From Rhizobium alarense (GTDB taxonomy: Bacteria > Pseudomonadota > Alphaproteobacteria > Rhizobiales > Rhizobiaceae): DNA of 64,000 nucleotides. A program made the position numbers and the translations under genes. Under the pieces are notes generated by a model. It did not search any database. It saw nothing but the letters and a program-made list of their open reading frames with translations, and was not told where the DNA came from. The stretch is taken from the NCBI RefSeq assembly GCF_021555155.1, contig NZ_JAKGBU010000008.1, forward strand, positions 20,488-84,487. The letters are read 5' to 3'. Shown here piece after piece: positions 32,681-41,752 of this stretch (position 1 is the first letter of the stretch; the number at the start of each line of letters is the position of its first letter).

Positions 32681-34270
32681 TCAATTCTTCGCTCTAATGA
32701 AACCAAAGCGCGAAACAAGAGCTGTTAAAAGTGCCATTGCCAGCAGAATATAAAACCTTAGGTTTTGTTTAGCGATGTCCTGATATGAAACGGAACTTCC
32801 CGACAAAGTTGAATCTATATAACCACCTATATTATAAGAAAGCCCTAATACGACTCGCCCCTTCGAATCGACAAACGCAGAAATGCCGCTGTTGGCCGCC
32901 CGCACCAGCGGCACACCTGTCTGTACCGCGCGCACCTGCGCCTGCCGGAAATGCTGGTAGGGGCCCGGCGTATTGCCGAACCAGGCATCGTTCGTGAGAT
33001 TGAGAAGCGCGTCGGACTGCGCGGCATCCGCGGTGATCTCCTGCGGAAAAATCGCCTCATAGCAGATGAGGGGATAGAAGCTCCGCCCGCCGGCCGTACG
33101 CAGCAACGGATGTTCCCGCGCCGCCGAGAACCCGCCCGGCATGGCCGCGACCGCATTGATACCCCAGGACTCCAGAAGCGGGCCGAACGGCATATATTCC
33201 CCGAACGGCACGAGATGCACCTTGTCGGCCGCGCCGATGATCTGGCCCTTGCCATCGATCGCATAGATCGAATTGTAGTAGCGCGGCGGCTTGCCCGCGC
33301 CGGCAGCTTCCATCCGGACCGCGCCGGCAATCAGGGTCTGGTCGTCGTCGAGAACCTCGGCAATCCGCACGAGCGCGTCCGGATTGTCGGTCAGGATGAA
33401 GGGGATCGAGGTTTCCGGCCAGATCACGATCTCCGGCTTGCGCCCGCCGTTTCCGGGAGGAGCCGCCGTCAGGGCGAGATGGCGCTCGAAGATCTCCGCC
33501 CGCACGGTGTCGTCAAGCTTCATCGCCTGGTCGATGACCGGCTGGACGATGCGCACGCCCGTCCCCGTCGCGGCGGGGTCGGGCGAAAACCGCAATTCGT
33601 AAACGCCATAACCGAGATGGGCGACCAGCGCGACGCCCGCAAGCGCGAGACCGCGCCGCGCGCCGCGGCGCGTGCCGAGCAATGCCGGCGATGCGAAGAC
33701 GAAGACGGCCATGAGGTTCATGGCGTCCATGCCGGCGAGCTTCACCGACTGCATCATCAGCGGCACCGGCATCAGGCCGTATCCGACGGCATTCCACGGA
33801 AAACCGGTGAAGAGCGTCCCGCGCAGCCATTCGGCGGCGGCGAATGCGACGGCAAGGGCGGCAAGTCGGCCGGCGCCGTCAGACCACAACAGGCGGGCGG
33901 CGGCTGTCGCCAGCCCGTAGTAGAGGGCGAGGAACGCGGGCAGGCCGAGGACGGCGAGCGGCAGCGCCCAGGCATAATCCTCCGCCTCAACGAGGAGCGC
34001 GTTGCCAAGCCACCAGAGCCCGCCCAGGAAATAGCCGAAGCCGAAGAACCAGCCGATCCAGAACGCCGGAAGCAGGCGGCGCACCCACCCCGATCCGGCC
34101 TCGCCGGTCGCCCCGTCAACGAGCCATACCAGGATCGTGAAGGACAGGAAGAGGGCCGCGAAAAAGCCGAAGGGCGGCAGGGCGACGACGCCGATGAGTC
34201 CTGCCGAGAACGCCATCAGTGCCCGCCGCCAGCCCGACAACAACATGACCCCGCCCGCGAGACGCTCCAT
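32681..34270 (-). CDS. lnt: Apolipoprotein N-acyltransferase
   Basis: Last enzyme of lipoprotein maturation, adding the third acyl chain to the N-terminal cysteine in the inner membrane. The 529-aa protein has about seven N-terminal helices (residues 1-210) and a periplasmic nitrilase domain with the Glu-Lys-Cys triad in IVIWPETSIPF, AADKVHLVPFGEY and YPLICYEAIFP. A last helix (FYILLAMALLTALVSRF) closes it. I chose the ATG at 34270, preceded by GGAGAGGGGATTCC. The last 55 codons are strikingly A+T-rich (64 G+C of 160 bases at 32701-32860 by my count) compared with the rest. lspA also lies in this window. Confidence 0.95.
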   Translation of the reverse strand: MERLAGGVMLLSGWRRALMAFSAGLIGVVALPPFGFFAALFLSFTILVWLVDGATGEAGSGWVRRLLPAFWIGWFFGFGYFLGGLWWLGNALLVEAEDYAWALPLAVLGLPAFLALYYGLATAAARLLWSDGAGRLAALAVAFAAAEWLRGTLFTGFPWNAVGYGLMPVPLMMQSVKLAGMDAMNLMAVFVFASPALLGTRRGARRGLALAGVALVAHLGYGVYELRFSPDPAATGTGVRIVQPVIDQAMKLDDTVRAEIFERHLALTAAPPGNGGRKPEIVIWPETSIPFILTDNPDALVRIAEVLDDDQTLIAGAVRMEAAGAGKPPRYYNSIYAIDGKGQIIGAADKVHLVPFGEYMPFGPLLESWGINAVAAMPGGFSAAREHPLLRTAGGRSFYPLICYEAIFPQEITADAAQSDALLNLTNDAWFGNTPGPYQHFRQAQVRAVQTGVPLVRAANSGISAFVDSKGRVVLGLSYNIGGYIDSTLSGSSVSYQDIAKQNLRFYILLAMALLTALVSRFGFIRAKN

Positions 34271-34318
34271 GGAATCCCCTCTCCACCAGGCCAACCGAAT
34301 CAGCCGGTCCAGAGTCTT

Positions 34319-34393
34319 CCAAAAAAAGGGGGACTTGTCCTGCTCGTGGACCTGCGCACCGCCCGGAAAAGCCCGGCGAGGCGCAGGTCCACG
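34319..34393 (-). terminator. Hairpin and T-tract between corC and lnt
   Basis: On the minus strand a 13-bp stem CGTGGACCTGCGC / complement (34381-34393 with 34345-34357) encloses a 23-base loop. A short GGAC-AA-GTCC palindrome comes next and then CCCC with seven T residues (complement of 34321-34327). The distance between the long stem and the T-run is large, so termination may be partial; the downstream lnt start is about 50 bases away. Confidence 0.4.
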
Positions 34394-34396
34394 GCG

Positions 34397-35536
34397 TCAG
34401 GCGGCGGGCTCGCGCTCTGTCTCGCCCGTTCCGGAGGGTGCCGCATCCGGGGCGCCGGCCTCGGTTCTCGGCTGACGCCGCCGCGTGGCGGCCCGCTTGC
34501 GCGTGATGCGCACCCGTTTCACACGCCGCGGATCGGCGTCGAGGACGTGAAATTCGAAGCCCGGCAGAGCCTGAACCACCTCGCCGCGCGCCGGGATTCG
34601 CCCGAGCGCCGAGAAGATCAGGCCGCCCAGCGTGTCGGAGTCCTCAAGCTGCTCACGGATGTCGAAGTCGTTTCCGATCGTCTCGGCAAGCTCCTCAAGC
34701 TCGACGCGCGCGTCGGCGATGAAGACGTCGTCCGACGTGCGCGAGATCATGGCCTCGTCGTCGTCATGCTCGTCCTCGATGTCGCCGACGACCATTTCGA
34801 CAATGTCTTCCAGCGAGGCCAGGCCATCCGTGCCGCCATACTCGTCGATGACCAGCGCCATCTGCGTGCGGGCCGCCTGCATGCGGGCCATGAGATCCGA
34901 GGCGAGCATGGACGGCGGAACGAAGAGAACCGGGCGGATGATGCCGGCCTCGGCGACCGTCTTGCCGAGCTCGACGCGGGCCAGGTCGAATTCCGCCTTC
35001 GGCGCCCGTGACGGCGGCTTCTCGCCGCTTGCCGCCCCGTTGCCGTTGCGGCTGCCGGCGCGGCGCTTGTTGCGCGCCTGCTTGGTGACATAGGCGAGCA
35101 GGTCACGGATATGAACCATACCGCGCGGGTCGTCGAGGCTCTCGCTGTAGACCGGCATGCGCGAGCGGCCGGACTCCTCGAATATGACCATCAGTTCGCC
35201 GATCGTCACGGACTCGTCCACCGCCTCGATGTCGGCGCGCGGCACCATGACATCCTCCACGCGCACCTCGCGGAAACGCAGGATGTTGTGAAGCATCGCC
35301 CGCTCTTCGGGCGAAAAGGCCGTATCGCCAGCCCCGCTGGTCAGCAGTGCTTCGGCGAGGTCGTTGCGGAGGCTCGAGCCGTCGCCGCTTCGCCAGATGC
35401 GCATGGCGCGCGCCCAGAAGGATGTTGCCGGTCTTCCTCCAGTTTCCGGCCTTCGGGGACTGCCTGCGTCGTCCTGGTCGGAGGCGTCGGCCTCCATCTT
35501 GTCAGCCCCAGGCGGCTGCGTGCTAAAGTCGCTCAT
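34397..35536 (-). CDS. corC: CBS-domain transporter-associated protein (CorC/HlyC family)
   Basis: 379-aa soluble protein of the CorC/TlyC/hemolysin-like family, usually linked to Mg2+/Co2+ homeostasis. A charged N-terminal tail (about 70 residues) precedes two CBS motifs around VEDVMVPRADIEAVDESVTI and ESGRSRMPVYSESLDDPRGM, with the second pair near IRPVLFVPPSMLASDLMARM. The transporter-associated domain follows with VFIADARVELEELAETIG. A basic region with repeated KR/RR ends it. It lies between ybeY and lnt in the conserved order phoH-ybeY-corC-lnt, as in E. coli and rhizobia. Confidence 0.93.
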   Translation of the reverse strand: MSDFSTQPPGADKMEADASDQDDAGSPRRPETGGRPATSFWARAMRIWRSGDGSSLRNDLAEALLTSGAGDTAFSPEERAMLHNILRFREVRVEDVMVPRADIEAVDESVTIGELMVIFEESGRSRMPVYSESLDDPRGMVHIRDLLAYVTKQARNKRRAGSRNGNGAASGEKPPSRAPKAEFDLARVELGKTVAEAGIIRPVLFVPPSMLASDLMARMQAARTQMALVIDEYGGTDGLASLEDIVEMVVGDIEDEHDDDEAMISRTSDDVFIADARVELEELAETIGNDFDIREQLEDSDTLGGLIFSALGRIPARGEVVQALPGFEFHVLDADPRRVKRVRITRKRAATRRRQPRTEAGAPDAAPSGTGETEREPAA

Positions 35537-35548
35537 TGTTCCAAACTG

Positions 35549-36052
35549 TCAAACCGGATCGTACCCGTAGGGGTCAGATAGGCCAAGCTCCGCCAAAATG
35601 CGAGTCTCGAGCCCTTCCATTCTTTCCGCGTCTCTAATTTCGATATGATCATACCCGAAGAGATGCAGAAATCCATGGACGAGAAGATGTGTGAGGTGGT
35701 CGTCGAAGGTTTTGCCCATCTCTTCGGCCTCACGCGCGAGGGTCTCCTGTGCCAGAATGATATCGCCGAGCATCGGCCCGGGCACCTTTCCCGGCGTCAC
35801 GGGAAAGGCCGGGAAGGAAAGGACATTGGTCGGCTTGTCCTGCCGGCGCCACTCGGCGTTGATCGTACGGATCGAGGCATCATCCGTGAAAAGAAGCGAC
35901 AGTTCCGTGGAAACGTCGGGAAAGGGCTGCTTTTCAACATGCGACAGATGGCGTGCCGCTGCTTCCAGCACCCTTTCGCTCAGGGTCTCGAGCACATCCT
36001 CGGACGGCCAGATGCCGCCTTCCACGCTGATCTGTATGTCGAGTTTGCCCAT
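35549..36052 (-). CDS. ybeY: Endoribonuclease YbeY
   Basis: Zinc-dependent endoribonuclease for 16S rRNA 3'-end maturation and ribosome quality control. The 167-aa protein has the three-histidine metal site HLLVHGFLHLFGYDH (HGxLHLxGYDH) and the preceding GDIILAQETLAREAEE segment; NVLSFPAFP is the conserved N-terminal motif. It lies 16 bases after phoH and 12 bases before corC, with no promoter between. It belongs to the same polycistronic unit. Confidence 0.96.
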   Translation of the reverse strand: MGKLDIQISVEGGIWPSEDVLETLSERVLEAAARHLSHVEKQPFPDVSTELSLLFTDDASIRTINAEWRRQDKPTNVLSFPAFPVTPGKVPGPMLGDIILAQETLAREAEEMGKTFDDHLTHLLVHGFLHLFGYDHIEIRDAERMEGLETRILAELGLSDPYGYDPV

Positions 36053-36068
36053 GGTCCCGCGGCCCGCC

Positions 36069-37124
36069 TCAGCGGTCCAGTTGTTCGCTTTCGTCCTGCA
36101 CCGCGGTCTGTGCCTCGTAGGCCTTGACGATGCGTGCCACCATCGGGTGACGGACGACGTCCGTGTCCTTGAAGCGGACGACGGAGACGCCTTCCACGCC
36201 CTTGAGGATCTGCAGCGCCTCCACCAGGCCCGATTTCACGCCGCGCGGCAGGTCGACCTGGCTCGGGTCGCCGGTGACGATCATCCGGCCATTCTCGCCG
36301 AGGCGGGTCAGGAACATCTTCATCTGCATCGATGTCGTGTTCTGCGCTTCGTCGAGGATGACCGCGGCGTTGGCGAGGGTGCGGCCGCGCATGAAGGCGA
36401 GCGGCGCGATCTCGATGACACCCGCCGTGATCGCCCGCTCCACCTTGTCGCCGGGCATCATGTCGTAGAGCGCGTCGTAGAGCGGACGGAGATAGGGATC
36501 GACCTTCTCCTTCATGTCGCCGGGCAGGAAGCCGAGCCGCTCGCCCGCCTCGACGGCCGGCCGCGACAGCACGATGCGGTCGACGGCGCCGCGCTCGAGA
36601 AGCTGCGCCGCATAGGCAACGGCGAGATAGGTCTTGCCCGTGCCGGCCGGGCCGACGCCGAAGACGAGTTCGGACCGCTCGAGCGCGCGGATATAGGCAT
36701 CCTGCGTCGGCGTGCGGGCGGCGATCGTCTTCTTGCGGGTGGAAATCTGCGCCATGGTGAGCTTCGCCTTGCGTTCCATGGTCGGCAACGAGAGCTGGTC
36801 ATCCGCCGCGATCGCCATGCGGATTGCGCCCTCGACGTCGGACGTCTCGACGGATCCGCCGTTCTGAAGCCGGTCATAGAGATAGTCGAGGGCCCGGCGC
36901 GCCTGATTGGTCGCGACCACGTCGCCGGAGATGGCGACGGAATTGCCCCGCGCCCGCGCATCGACGTTCAGCCGCTGTTCGATGAGCTTGAGATTCTGAT
37001 CGAACTGTCCGAAGAGCTCGCTGGCGTAGCGGTTGTTCTCGAACGTGAGCACGAAGTGATTGGCGTCTGACGCTGTCTGTTTCGACTGGCGCGGCGATGT
37101 CGTCATCAGTTCATGTCCGTTCAA
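36069..37124 (-). CDS. phoH: PhoH-like ATPase
   Basis: Cytoplasmic P-loop ATPase of the PhoH (PhoL/YbeZ) family, related to superfamily I helicase cores and often paired with YbeY in RNA metabolism. The 351-aa protein has a KH-like N-terminal part and then the Walker A GVGPAGTGKTYLAVAYAA, Walker B VILDEAQN (with TTSMQMKMFLTRLGENG after it) and VTGDPSQVDLP, all intact. A short tail QDESEQLDR ends it. The name comes from phosphate-starvation genes; no Pho-box is seen here. Confidence 0.95.
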   Translation of the reverse strand: MNGHELMTTSPRQSKQTASDANHFVLTFENNRYASELFGQFDQNLKLIEQRLNVDARARGNSVAISGDVVATNQARRALDYLYDRLQNGGSVETSDVEGAIRMAIAADDQLSLPTMERKAKLTMAQISTRKKTIAARTPTQDAYIRALERSELVFGVGPAGTGKTYLAVAYAAQLLERGAVDRIVLSRPAVEAGERLGFLPGDMKEKVDPYLRPLYDALYDMMPGDKVERAITAGVIEIAPLAFMRGRTLANAAVILDEAQNTTSMQMKMFLTRLGENGRMIVTGDPSQVDLPRGVKSGLVEALQILKGVEGVSVVRFKDTDVVRHPMVARIVKAYEAQTAVQDESEQLDR

Positions 37125-37151
37125 GCAGGCATGCTCCCTTGCTTTCGACCT

Positions 37152-38540
37152 TCAGCCTATGGCTTCCGCAAAGAGGCTGTTCGGGCCGGCATCGGTGATT
37201 CGTACCTTGATAATGTCACCGATTTCCGACCCATTTGCACCAACATTCACAGGTTGCAGCCAGGGAGAGCGCCCGACGAGCTGGTCAGGCATGCGGCCCG
37301 GCTTCTCAAGCAGGAGATCAATCGTCTTGCCGACGCAGCGAGCGGCGAAGTCGCGCTGCTGGGTAAACAGCAAGGATTGAAGTCTTTCAAGACGTTCCGC
37401 CTTCACGGCCTCCTCGACATGGTTCTGCATGTCGGCGCCAGGCGTGCCGGGGCGGACGGAATATTTGAAGGAGAATGCCTGTGCATAACCCACCGTCCCG
37501 ACCAGGCGCATCGTCGCTTCGAAGTCTTCGTCGCTCTCGCCGGGGAAGCCGACGATGAAATCACCGGAGATCGCCAGATCCGGCTGGACGGCGCGGACGC
37601 GTTCGATCAGCGCGATATATTCGGCGGCCGTGTGACGACGGTTCATGGCCTTGAGAATGCGGTCGGACCCGGACTGCACCGGCAGATGCAGATAGGGCAT
37701 CAGTTTCGGCAGATCCCGATGCGCGGCGATCAGACTGTCATCCATGTCGCGGGGATGGCTGGTCGTGTAGCGCAGCCGGGCAAGGCCCTCGACCTCCGAA
37801 AGGCGCCGCAACAGGTCGCCGAGCCCCCAGGGACGGCCGTCAGGACCTTCCCCGTGCCACGCATTGACGTTCTGGCCGAGCAGGGTGACCTCGCGCACGC
37901 CGCCCTCGACGAGCTTCTCCGCCTCGGCAAGGATCTGCGAGACGGGACGGGAGACCTCGGCGCCACGGGTATAGGGCACCACACAGAATGTACAGAACTT
38001 GTCGCATCCCTCCTGCACCGTGAGGAAGGCGGTGACGCCGCGCTGGCGGGTCCTCGCCTTGTCGGGTGCCGGAAGATGCTCGAACTTGTCCTCGATCGCA
38101 TAGTCCGTCTCGATGACGCGTTCTCCGCCCTTGGCGCGGCGAAGCGCGTCCGGCAGCCGATGATAGGTCTGGGGGCCGATCACGAGATCGACAGCCGGCG
38201 CGCGACGCAGGATCTCCTTGCCCTCGGCCTGCGCGACACAGCCGGTGACGCCGATCACCATCTCGCGGCCGTCGCGTGCACGGGCCTTCTTCATCTCGCG
38301 CAGGCGGCCGAGTTCGGAATAGACTTTTTCCGCCGCTTTCTCGCGGATATGGCAGGTGTTGAGCAGCACGAGATCCGCGTCCTCGACCCGGTCGGTCGCC
38401 TCGTAGCCGTCTTTCGACAGCGCATCCGTCATGCGGTCGCTGTCATAGACGTTCATCTGGCAGCCGTAGGTCTTGACGAAGACCTTGCGGGCGCGCACAG
38501 GCGCGGCCACGTCGTCGAGAAATACTGTCTGTTCGCTCAT
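37152..38540 (-). CDS. miaB: tRNA-2-methylthio-N6-isopentenyladenosine(37) synthase
   Basis: Radical SAM methylthiotransferase adding ms2 to i6A37 of tRNAs that read UNN codons. The 462-aa enzyme has the N-terminal MTTase domain with cysteines in [20 protein letters not shown] and GVTGCVAQ. The radical-SAM CxxxCxxC follows in [19 protein letters not shown], and the C-terminal TRAM domain around residues 385-455. The ATG at 38540 has GGGTG nearby; another in-frame ATG at 38552 would add four residues. It is followed by phoH 27 bases on. Confidence 0.95.
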   Translation of the reverse strand: MSEQTVFLDDVAAPVRARKVFVKTYGCQMNVYDSDRMTDALSKDGYEATDRVEDADLVLLNTCHIREKAAEKVYSELGRLREMKKARARDGREMVIGVTGCVAQAEGKEILRRAPAVDLVIGPQTYHRLPDALRRAKGGERVIETDYAIEDKFEHLPAPDKARTRQRGVTAFLTVQEGCDKFCTFCVVPYTRGAEVSRPVSQILAEAEKLVEGGVREVTLLGQNVNAWHGEGPDGRPWGLGDLLRRLSEVEGLARLRYTTSHPRDMDDSLIAAHRDLPKLMPYLHLPVQSGSDRILKAMNRRHTAAEYIALIERVRAVQPDLAISGDFIVGFPGESDEDFEATMRLVGTVGYAQAFSFKYSVRPGTPGADMQNHVEEAVKAERLERLQSLLFTQQRDFAARCVGKTIDLLLEKPGRMPDQLVGRSPWLQPVNVGANGSEIGDIIKVRITDAGPNSLFAEAIG

Positions 38541-38582
38541 GCGGGCACCCATAGTGCAAAAAGCCCGGAAAATGAAGCCCCG

Positions 38583-39371
38583 TCACCGGCCACGCAGGCG
38601 GGCGGAGAGCATGGCGCGGATGCGGGTCTCGATCTGGCGGCTGACGACCTTCCGGTTGCTGTCGCCGCCATAGTCCAACCGCTCGCCAAAATCCACGTCG
38701 ACGTCGACCGCCCCTTCCCGCATGATGCCGATGAGATGCGGGGCAAGCGCAATGTCGCCCGGCCAGGCAGCGATCGGGCGATGAAAGCGGCCCATCGCCA
38801 TGCCGTGGACACCGGTATAGGCGATCGAGACCGGCTGGATGTGAACCACGCCACCCGGCGCGTGCGGAACGGCAGACGCGGCCGCGCCGAAAAGCGACGA
38901 CTTGATCTCGAGCAGCCGGTTGCCGTCCGAGGTCGTGCCTTCGGGAAACAGCACCACGACCTCGCCATCCGCCAGCCGCCGCCCGATCTCGTTCACCTGA
39001 TCGCCAGCCTTGCGCTTCTCCTCACGCACCACGAAGATCGTCGCCTGCAGGCGCGCCAGGATGCCGAAGACGGGCCAGGCGCGCACTTCCGACTTTGCGA
39101 TATAGACGACATCCGCGATGGCGCCGAGGACGAGGATATCCTGCCAGGCGACGTGGTTGGAAACGAGAAGAAGCGGGCGGCTCTCCTCGAGCGCGCCGTG
39201 AACCCGGACATGGATGCCGACCGCAAGGCAGGCGGCCTTGTGCCAGAGGCGCGGAAGGCGGCGGCGGAGCGACCAGTCGAACCGCAGCGCGACCAGTTGG
39301 AACGGCAGAAGGCAGAGCGTGACGAGCGCGAGGAACAGCACCGCAAGCGCCAGCCGGATCCAGGAGATCAA
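38583..39371 (-). CDS. olsA: 1-acyl-sn-glycerol-3-phosphate/lyso-ornithine lipid acyltransferase
   Basis: 262-aa PlsC-type acyltransferase bound to the inner membrane by an N-terminal helix (residues 4-28). Motif I NHVAWQD (N72, H73, D78) is the catalytic HX4D, and motif III FPEGTTSDG binds the acceptor phosphate. Position next to miaB and fur matches olsA of Sinorhizobium meliloti, which adds the second acyl chain to lyso-ornithine lipid. A general PlsC activity is the alternative, and sequence alone does not decide. The matching N-acyltransferase gene olsB lies 15 kb away in the same window. Confidence 0.78.
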   Translation of the reverse strand: MISWIRLALAVLFLALVTLCLLPFQLVALRFDWSLRRRLPRLWHKAACLAVGIHVRVHGALEESRPLLLVSNHVAWQDILVLGAIADVVYIAKSEVRAWPVFGILARLQATIFVVREEKRKAGDQVNEIGRRLADGEVVVLFPEGTTSDGNRLLEIKSSLFGAAASAVPHAPGGVVHIQPVSIAYTGVHGMAMGRFHRPIAAWPGDIALAPHLIGIMREGAVDVDVDFGERLDYGGDSNRKVVSRQIETRIRAMLSARLRGR

Positions 39372-39408
39372 CCTCCACCTCCGGCGCGACGCGAAATCCG
39401 CGACCTGA

Positions 39409-39837
39409 TCATTTTTCGTCCCGGGTCAACGGCACGCCGTAGAGCTCGAGACGGTGATCGACCAGCCTGAACCCGTGTTCCCGGGCAATGCGCTCCTGCA
39501 GCGCTTCGATCTCGGGGGAATGGAACTCGACGACCTTTCCCGTCTTCAGATCGATCAGGTGGTCGTGGTGCTCCTCGGGCACGGTCTCGTAACGCGACCG
39601 GCCGTCCCGGAAATCGTGTCGCTCGATAATGCCCGCATCCTCGAAAAGCTTGACCGTGCGATAGACAGTCGAGATGGAGATGCGTGGATCGACCTCGACG
39701 GAACGGCGGTAGAGCTCTTCCACGTCCGGATGGTCGGCAGAACCTTCGAGCACGCGCGCGATCACGCGGCGCTGCTCCGTCATACGCATGCCGCGCTCGA
39801 CGCACAGTTCCTCGAGCGTTTTTTCGAGATCGGTCAT
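39409..39837 (-). CDS. fur: Fur-family metalloregulator (Fur/Mur)
   Basis: 142-aa ferric-uptake-type repressor. The winged-helix part covers residues 1-80 (MRMTEQRRVIARVLEGSADH, then STVYRTVKLFEDAGIIERH), and the metal-binding and dimer part includes EEHHDHLIDLKTGKVVEFHS. It lacks the CxxC structural-zinc cysteines of E. coli Fur, as is usual for the rhizobial Fur/Mur branch that responds mainly to manganese. The ATG at 39837 has GGAG at about 5 bases. It lies between rimI and olsA; the frame that runs upstream to 40116 is only an overlap with rimI on the same strand. Confidence 0.9.
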   Translation of the reverse strand: MTDLEKTLEELCVERGMRMTEQRRVIARVLEGSADHPDVEELYRRSVEVDPRISISTVYRTVKLFEDAGIIERHDFRDGRSRYETVPEEHHDHLIDLKTGKVVEFHSPEIEALQERIAREHGFRLVDHRLELYGVPLTRDEK

Positions 39838-39880
39838 GTCGCTCCGGTCCCCGTCGTCTGCAACCCTATCCAAGGGGGAA

Positions 39881-40375
39881 CTATCGAAGATCGAGCCGCA
39901 TGACAAGCGCCGTGGATCGTCGCCCCGCGGCATCCGCATAATAGGCCTTGCGCTCGCCGACCTTGGCAAAGCCGAGCTTGGCATAGAGCCTGCGGGCTGG
40001 TGCGTTGTCCTCGTCGACCTCCAGAAACAGGGCTTCCGCGTCGCGCATGCGCGCCTCGCGGATCGCACCCTGCATGAGCCGCCAGCCGAGGCCGGCACTT
40101 TCGACACGACGGTCAACGCCGATCGTCAGGATTTCCGCCTCACCCGCCGCCGCCCGCGCCATCACGAAGCCGCCGGCGGCCCGCGCCATGGTGTTCGACT
40201 GCCAGGCGATGAAGCCGAAGACGGGCTCCTGCGCGAGAAGGGAATGGAATTCACCGTCGTTCCACGGTTTCGCAAAACGCGACCGGTGGATGGCCGCCGC
40301 GGCTGCGACGTCTGCTTTCTCCAGCGGGAAGATTTCGAATTCTGGCCGGCGCGTGAAAAAGTCCGTGAGCGCCAT
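39881..40375 (-). CDS. rimI: Ribosomal-protein-alanine N-acetyltransferase
   Basis: GNAT-fold acetyltransferase of 164 aa. The acetyl-CoA loop is visible as VESAGLGWRLMQGAIREA (R/Q-x-x-G-x-G/A type) and the family motif LFLEVDEDNAPARRLYAKLGFAKVGERKAYY is intact. RimI modifies the N terminus of ribosomal protein S18. The start MALTDFFTRRPEF lies three bases after the tsaB stop, so the two are coupled. This is the usual tsaB-rimI pairing. Confidence 0.92.
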   Translation of the reverse strand: MALTDFFTRRPEFEIFPLEKADVAAAAAIHRSRFAKPWNDGEFHSLLAQEPVFGFIAWQSNTMARAAGGFVMARAAAGEAEILTIGVDRRVESAGLGWRLMQGAIREARMRDAEALFLEVDEDNAPARRLYAKLGFAKVGERKAYYADAAGRRSTALVMRLDLR

Positions 40376-40378
40376 CGA

Positions 40379-41041
40379 TCAGACCCGCGCGATCGCGAAA
40401 CCCGCCTGCGGCTTCGCGTCCGGCCCGCGCAGATAAAGCGGCTTCGGTGCGGCGGATCGAGGGTCGGCAAGCGCCCCGAGCCGCGCAACGGCCACGATGT
40501 CGACCGGGCTGTCCGACCGCGGGGCCGGCTGCTCGACGAGCAGCGCCGCGCCCGAACCGGTAACCGCCGCGAAACGTGCGGCAGACGCGCGGGCATCGCC
40601 GAGCGCGAGGATCGCCGCATCGTCGAGCGCCGCGCCGTCGGTGGCAAAGGCCTGGATATAGACCTCGTCCCGCCTGGCATCGATCGCCACGAGGAACGAC
40701 GCCGTCGCGCCTTGGTCGGCATGGGCGAGCGCAAGGGCGGCCAACGTGCTGATCCCGACGACCGGAACTGCCAGCGCCAGCCCCAGGCCGCGCGCTGCCG
40801 CCACGCCGACACGAACCCCGGTGAAGGATCCCGGGCCGATCGTGACCGCAATGCGGTCAACGTCGCAAAGTTCGATGCGCGCCGCAAGCAAAGCCGCGTC
40901 GATGACGTCCATCAACCGCTCCGCATGGCCGCGGCCGATCTCTTCGCCTGCCGTCGATAGAACCAGTTGCTTGCCGCTGTCGAAGACACAGGCGAAGCAG
41001 CCGCTTGCGGCCGTGTCGATCGCAAGCACGATCATCGGCAT
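40379..41041 (-). CDS. tsaB: tRNA threonylcarbamoyladenosine biosynthesis protein TsaB
   Basis: Partner of TsaD and TsaE in making t6A37 of tRNAs that read ANN codons. The 220-aa inactive ASKHA-fold protein begins MPMIVLAIDTAASGCFACVF and has the motif VGPGSFTGVRVGVAAARGLGLAL (as IGPGSFTGVRVG...) that forms the TsaB-TsaD interface. It ends with a variable C-terminal region. It is 18 bases downstream of nfuA and begins the long block with rimI. Confidence 0.94.
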   Translation of the reverse strand: MPMIVLAIDTAASGCFACVFDSGKQLVLSTAGEEIGRGHAERLMDVIDAALLAARIELCDVDRIAVTIGPGSFTGVRVGVAAARGLGLALAVPVVGISTLAALALAHADQGATASFLVAIDARRDEVYIQAFATDGAALDDAAILALGDARASAARFAAVTGSGAALLVEQPAPRSDSPVDIVAVARLGALADPRSAAPKPLYLRGPDAKPQAGFAIARV

Positions 41042-41059
41042 GCTCCGCCGGCGGCGGTC

Positions 41060-41629
41060 TCACATGACGGCTTCAACTTCCTGCACTTCCGGTACGAAAT
41101 GGCGGAGCAGGTTCTGCACGCCATGTTTCAGTGTCGCTGTGGACGACGGGCAGCCCGAGCAGGCTCCCTTCATGTTCAGATAGACCTTGCCGTCGCGGAA
41201 TCCCTTGAAGGTGATATCGCCGCCGTCCTGGGCAACTGCCGGCCGCACGCGGGTTTCGAGCAGTTCCTTGATCGTCGCGACGATCGTCTCGTCCCCTTCG
41301 TCGAAGAATTCGCCTTCCGGCTCATCGCTTGCAGACATCGCGCCGCTTGCGAGCGTCGGCTGGCCCGACATGAAATGCTCCATGATCGAGCCGAGGATCG
41401 CCGGCTTGAGGTGCTGCCAGTCGGCACTGTCCTTCGTCACCGTGATGAAATCGTAGCCGAAGAACACGCCAGTCACGCCGGGGATACCGAACAGCCGTGC
41501 GGCAAGCGGCGAGGCGGCTGCCGCTTCCGTCTCGTCACGGAATTCGGCCGTGCCCTGCTCCAGCACGATCTTGCCCGGCAGGAACTTGAGCGTTGCCGGA
41601 TTGGGCGTCGATTCTGTCTGGATGAACAT
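41060..41629 (-). CDS. nfuA: NfuA-type iron-sulfur cluster scaffold/carrier protein
   Basis: 189-aa protein with an N-terminal Nfu_N domain (MFIQTESTPNPATLKFLPG, to about residue 95) and a C-terminal NifU-like domain holding the [4Fe-4S] ligands CSGCPSS. An acidic linker (ASDEPEGEFFDEGDE) joins them. It delivers Fe-S clusters to enzymes such as MiaB. The ATG at 41629 has GGAG six bases before it; a further ATG at 41641 is possible. Upstream there is a sigma-70-like promoter. Confidence 0.93.
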   Translation of the reverse strand: MFIQTESTPNPATLKFLPGKIVLEQGTAEFRDETEAAAASPLAARLFGIPGVTGVFFGYDFITVTKDSADWQHLKPAILGSIMEHFMSGQPTLASGAMSASDEPEGEFFDEGDETIVATIKELLETRVRPAVAQDGGDITFKGFRDGKVYLNMKGACSGCPSSTATLKHGVQNLLRHFVPEVQEVEAVM

Positions 41630-41680
41630 CGCTATCTCCATGCGGTCGGCGAGCCGTGCCGCGGTTTTTAGAATGGTTCA

Positions 41681-41709
41681 AAAATAGTGCGTTCCGACCG
41701 ATCATTCAA
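41681..41709 (-). promoter_or_regulatory. Putative sigma-70 promoter of nfuA
   Basis: On the minus strand TTGAAT (complement of 41704-41709), a 17-base spacer and TATTTT (complement of 41681-41686) lie 52 bases before the nfuA ATG. The spacer is ideal and both boxes deviate by two or fewer positions. Confidence 0.4.
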
Positions 41710-41752
41710 GCGCACAGTCGACCGGCCATCGACGCGAAACCGAAAGATTTTT

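Noticed and set aside
39837-40116. N-terminal extension of the fur gene up to 40116
   Set aside because: The extra 93 codons overlap rimI in another frame on the same strand and have no Fur similarity; the ATG at 39837 has a good ribosome site.
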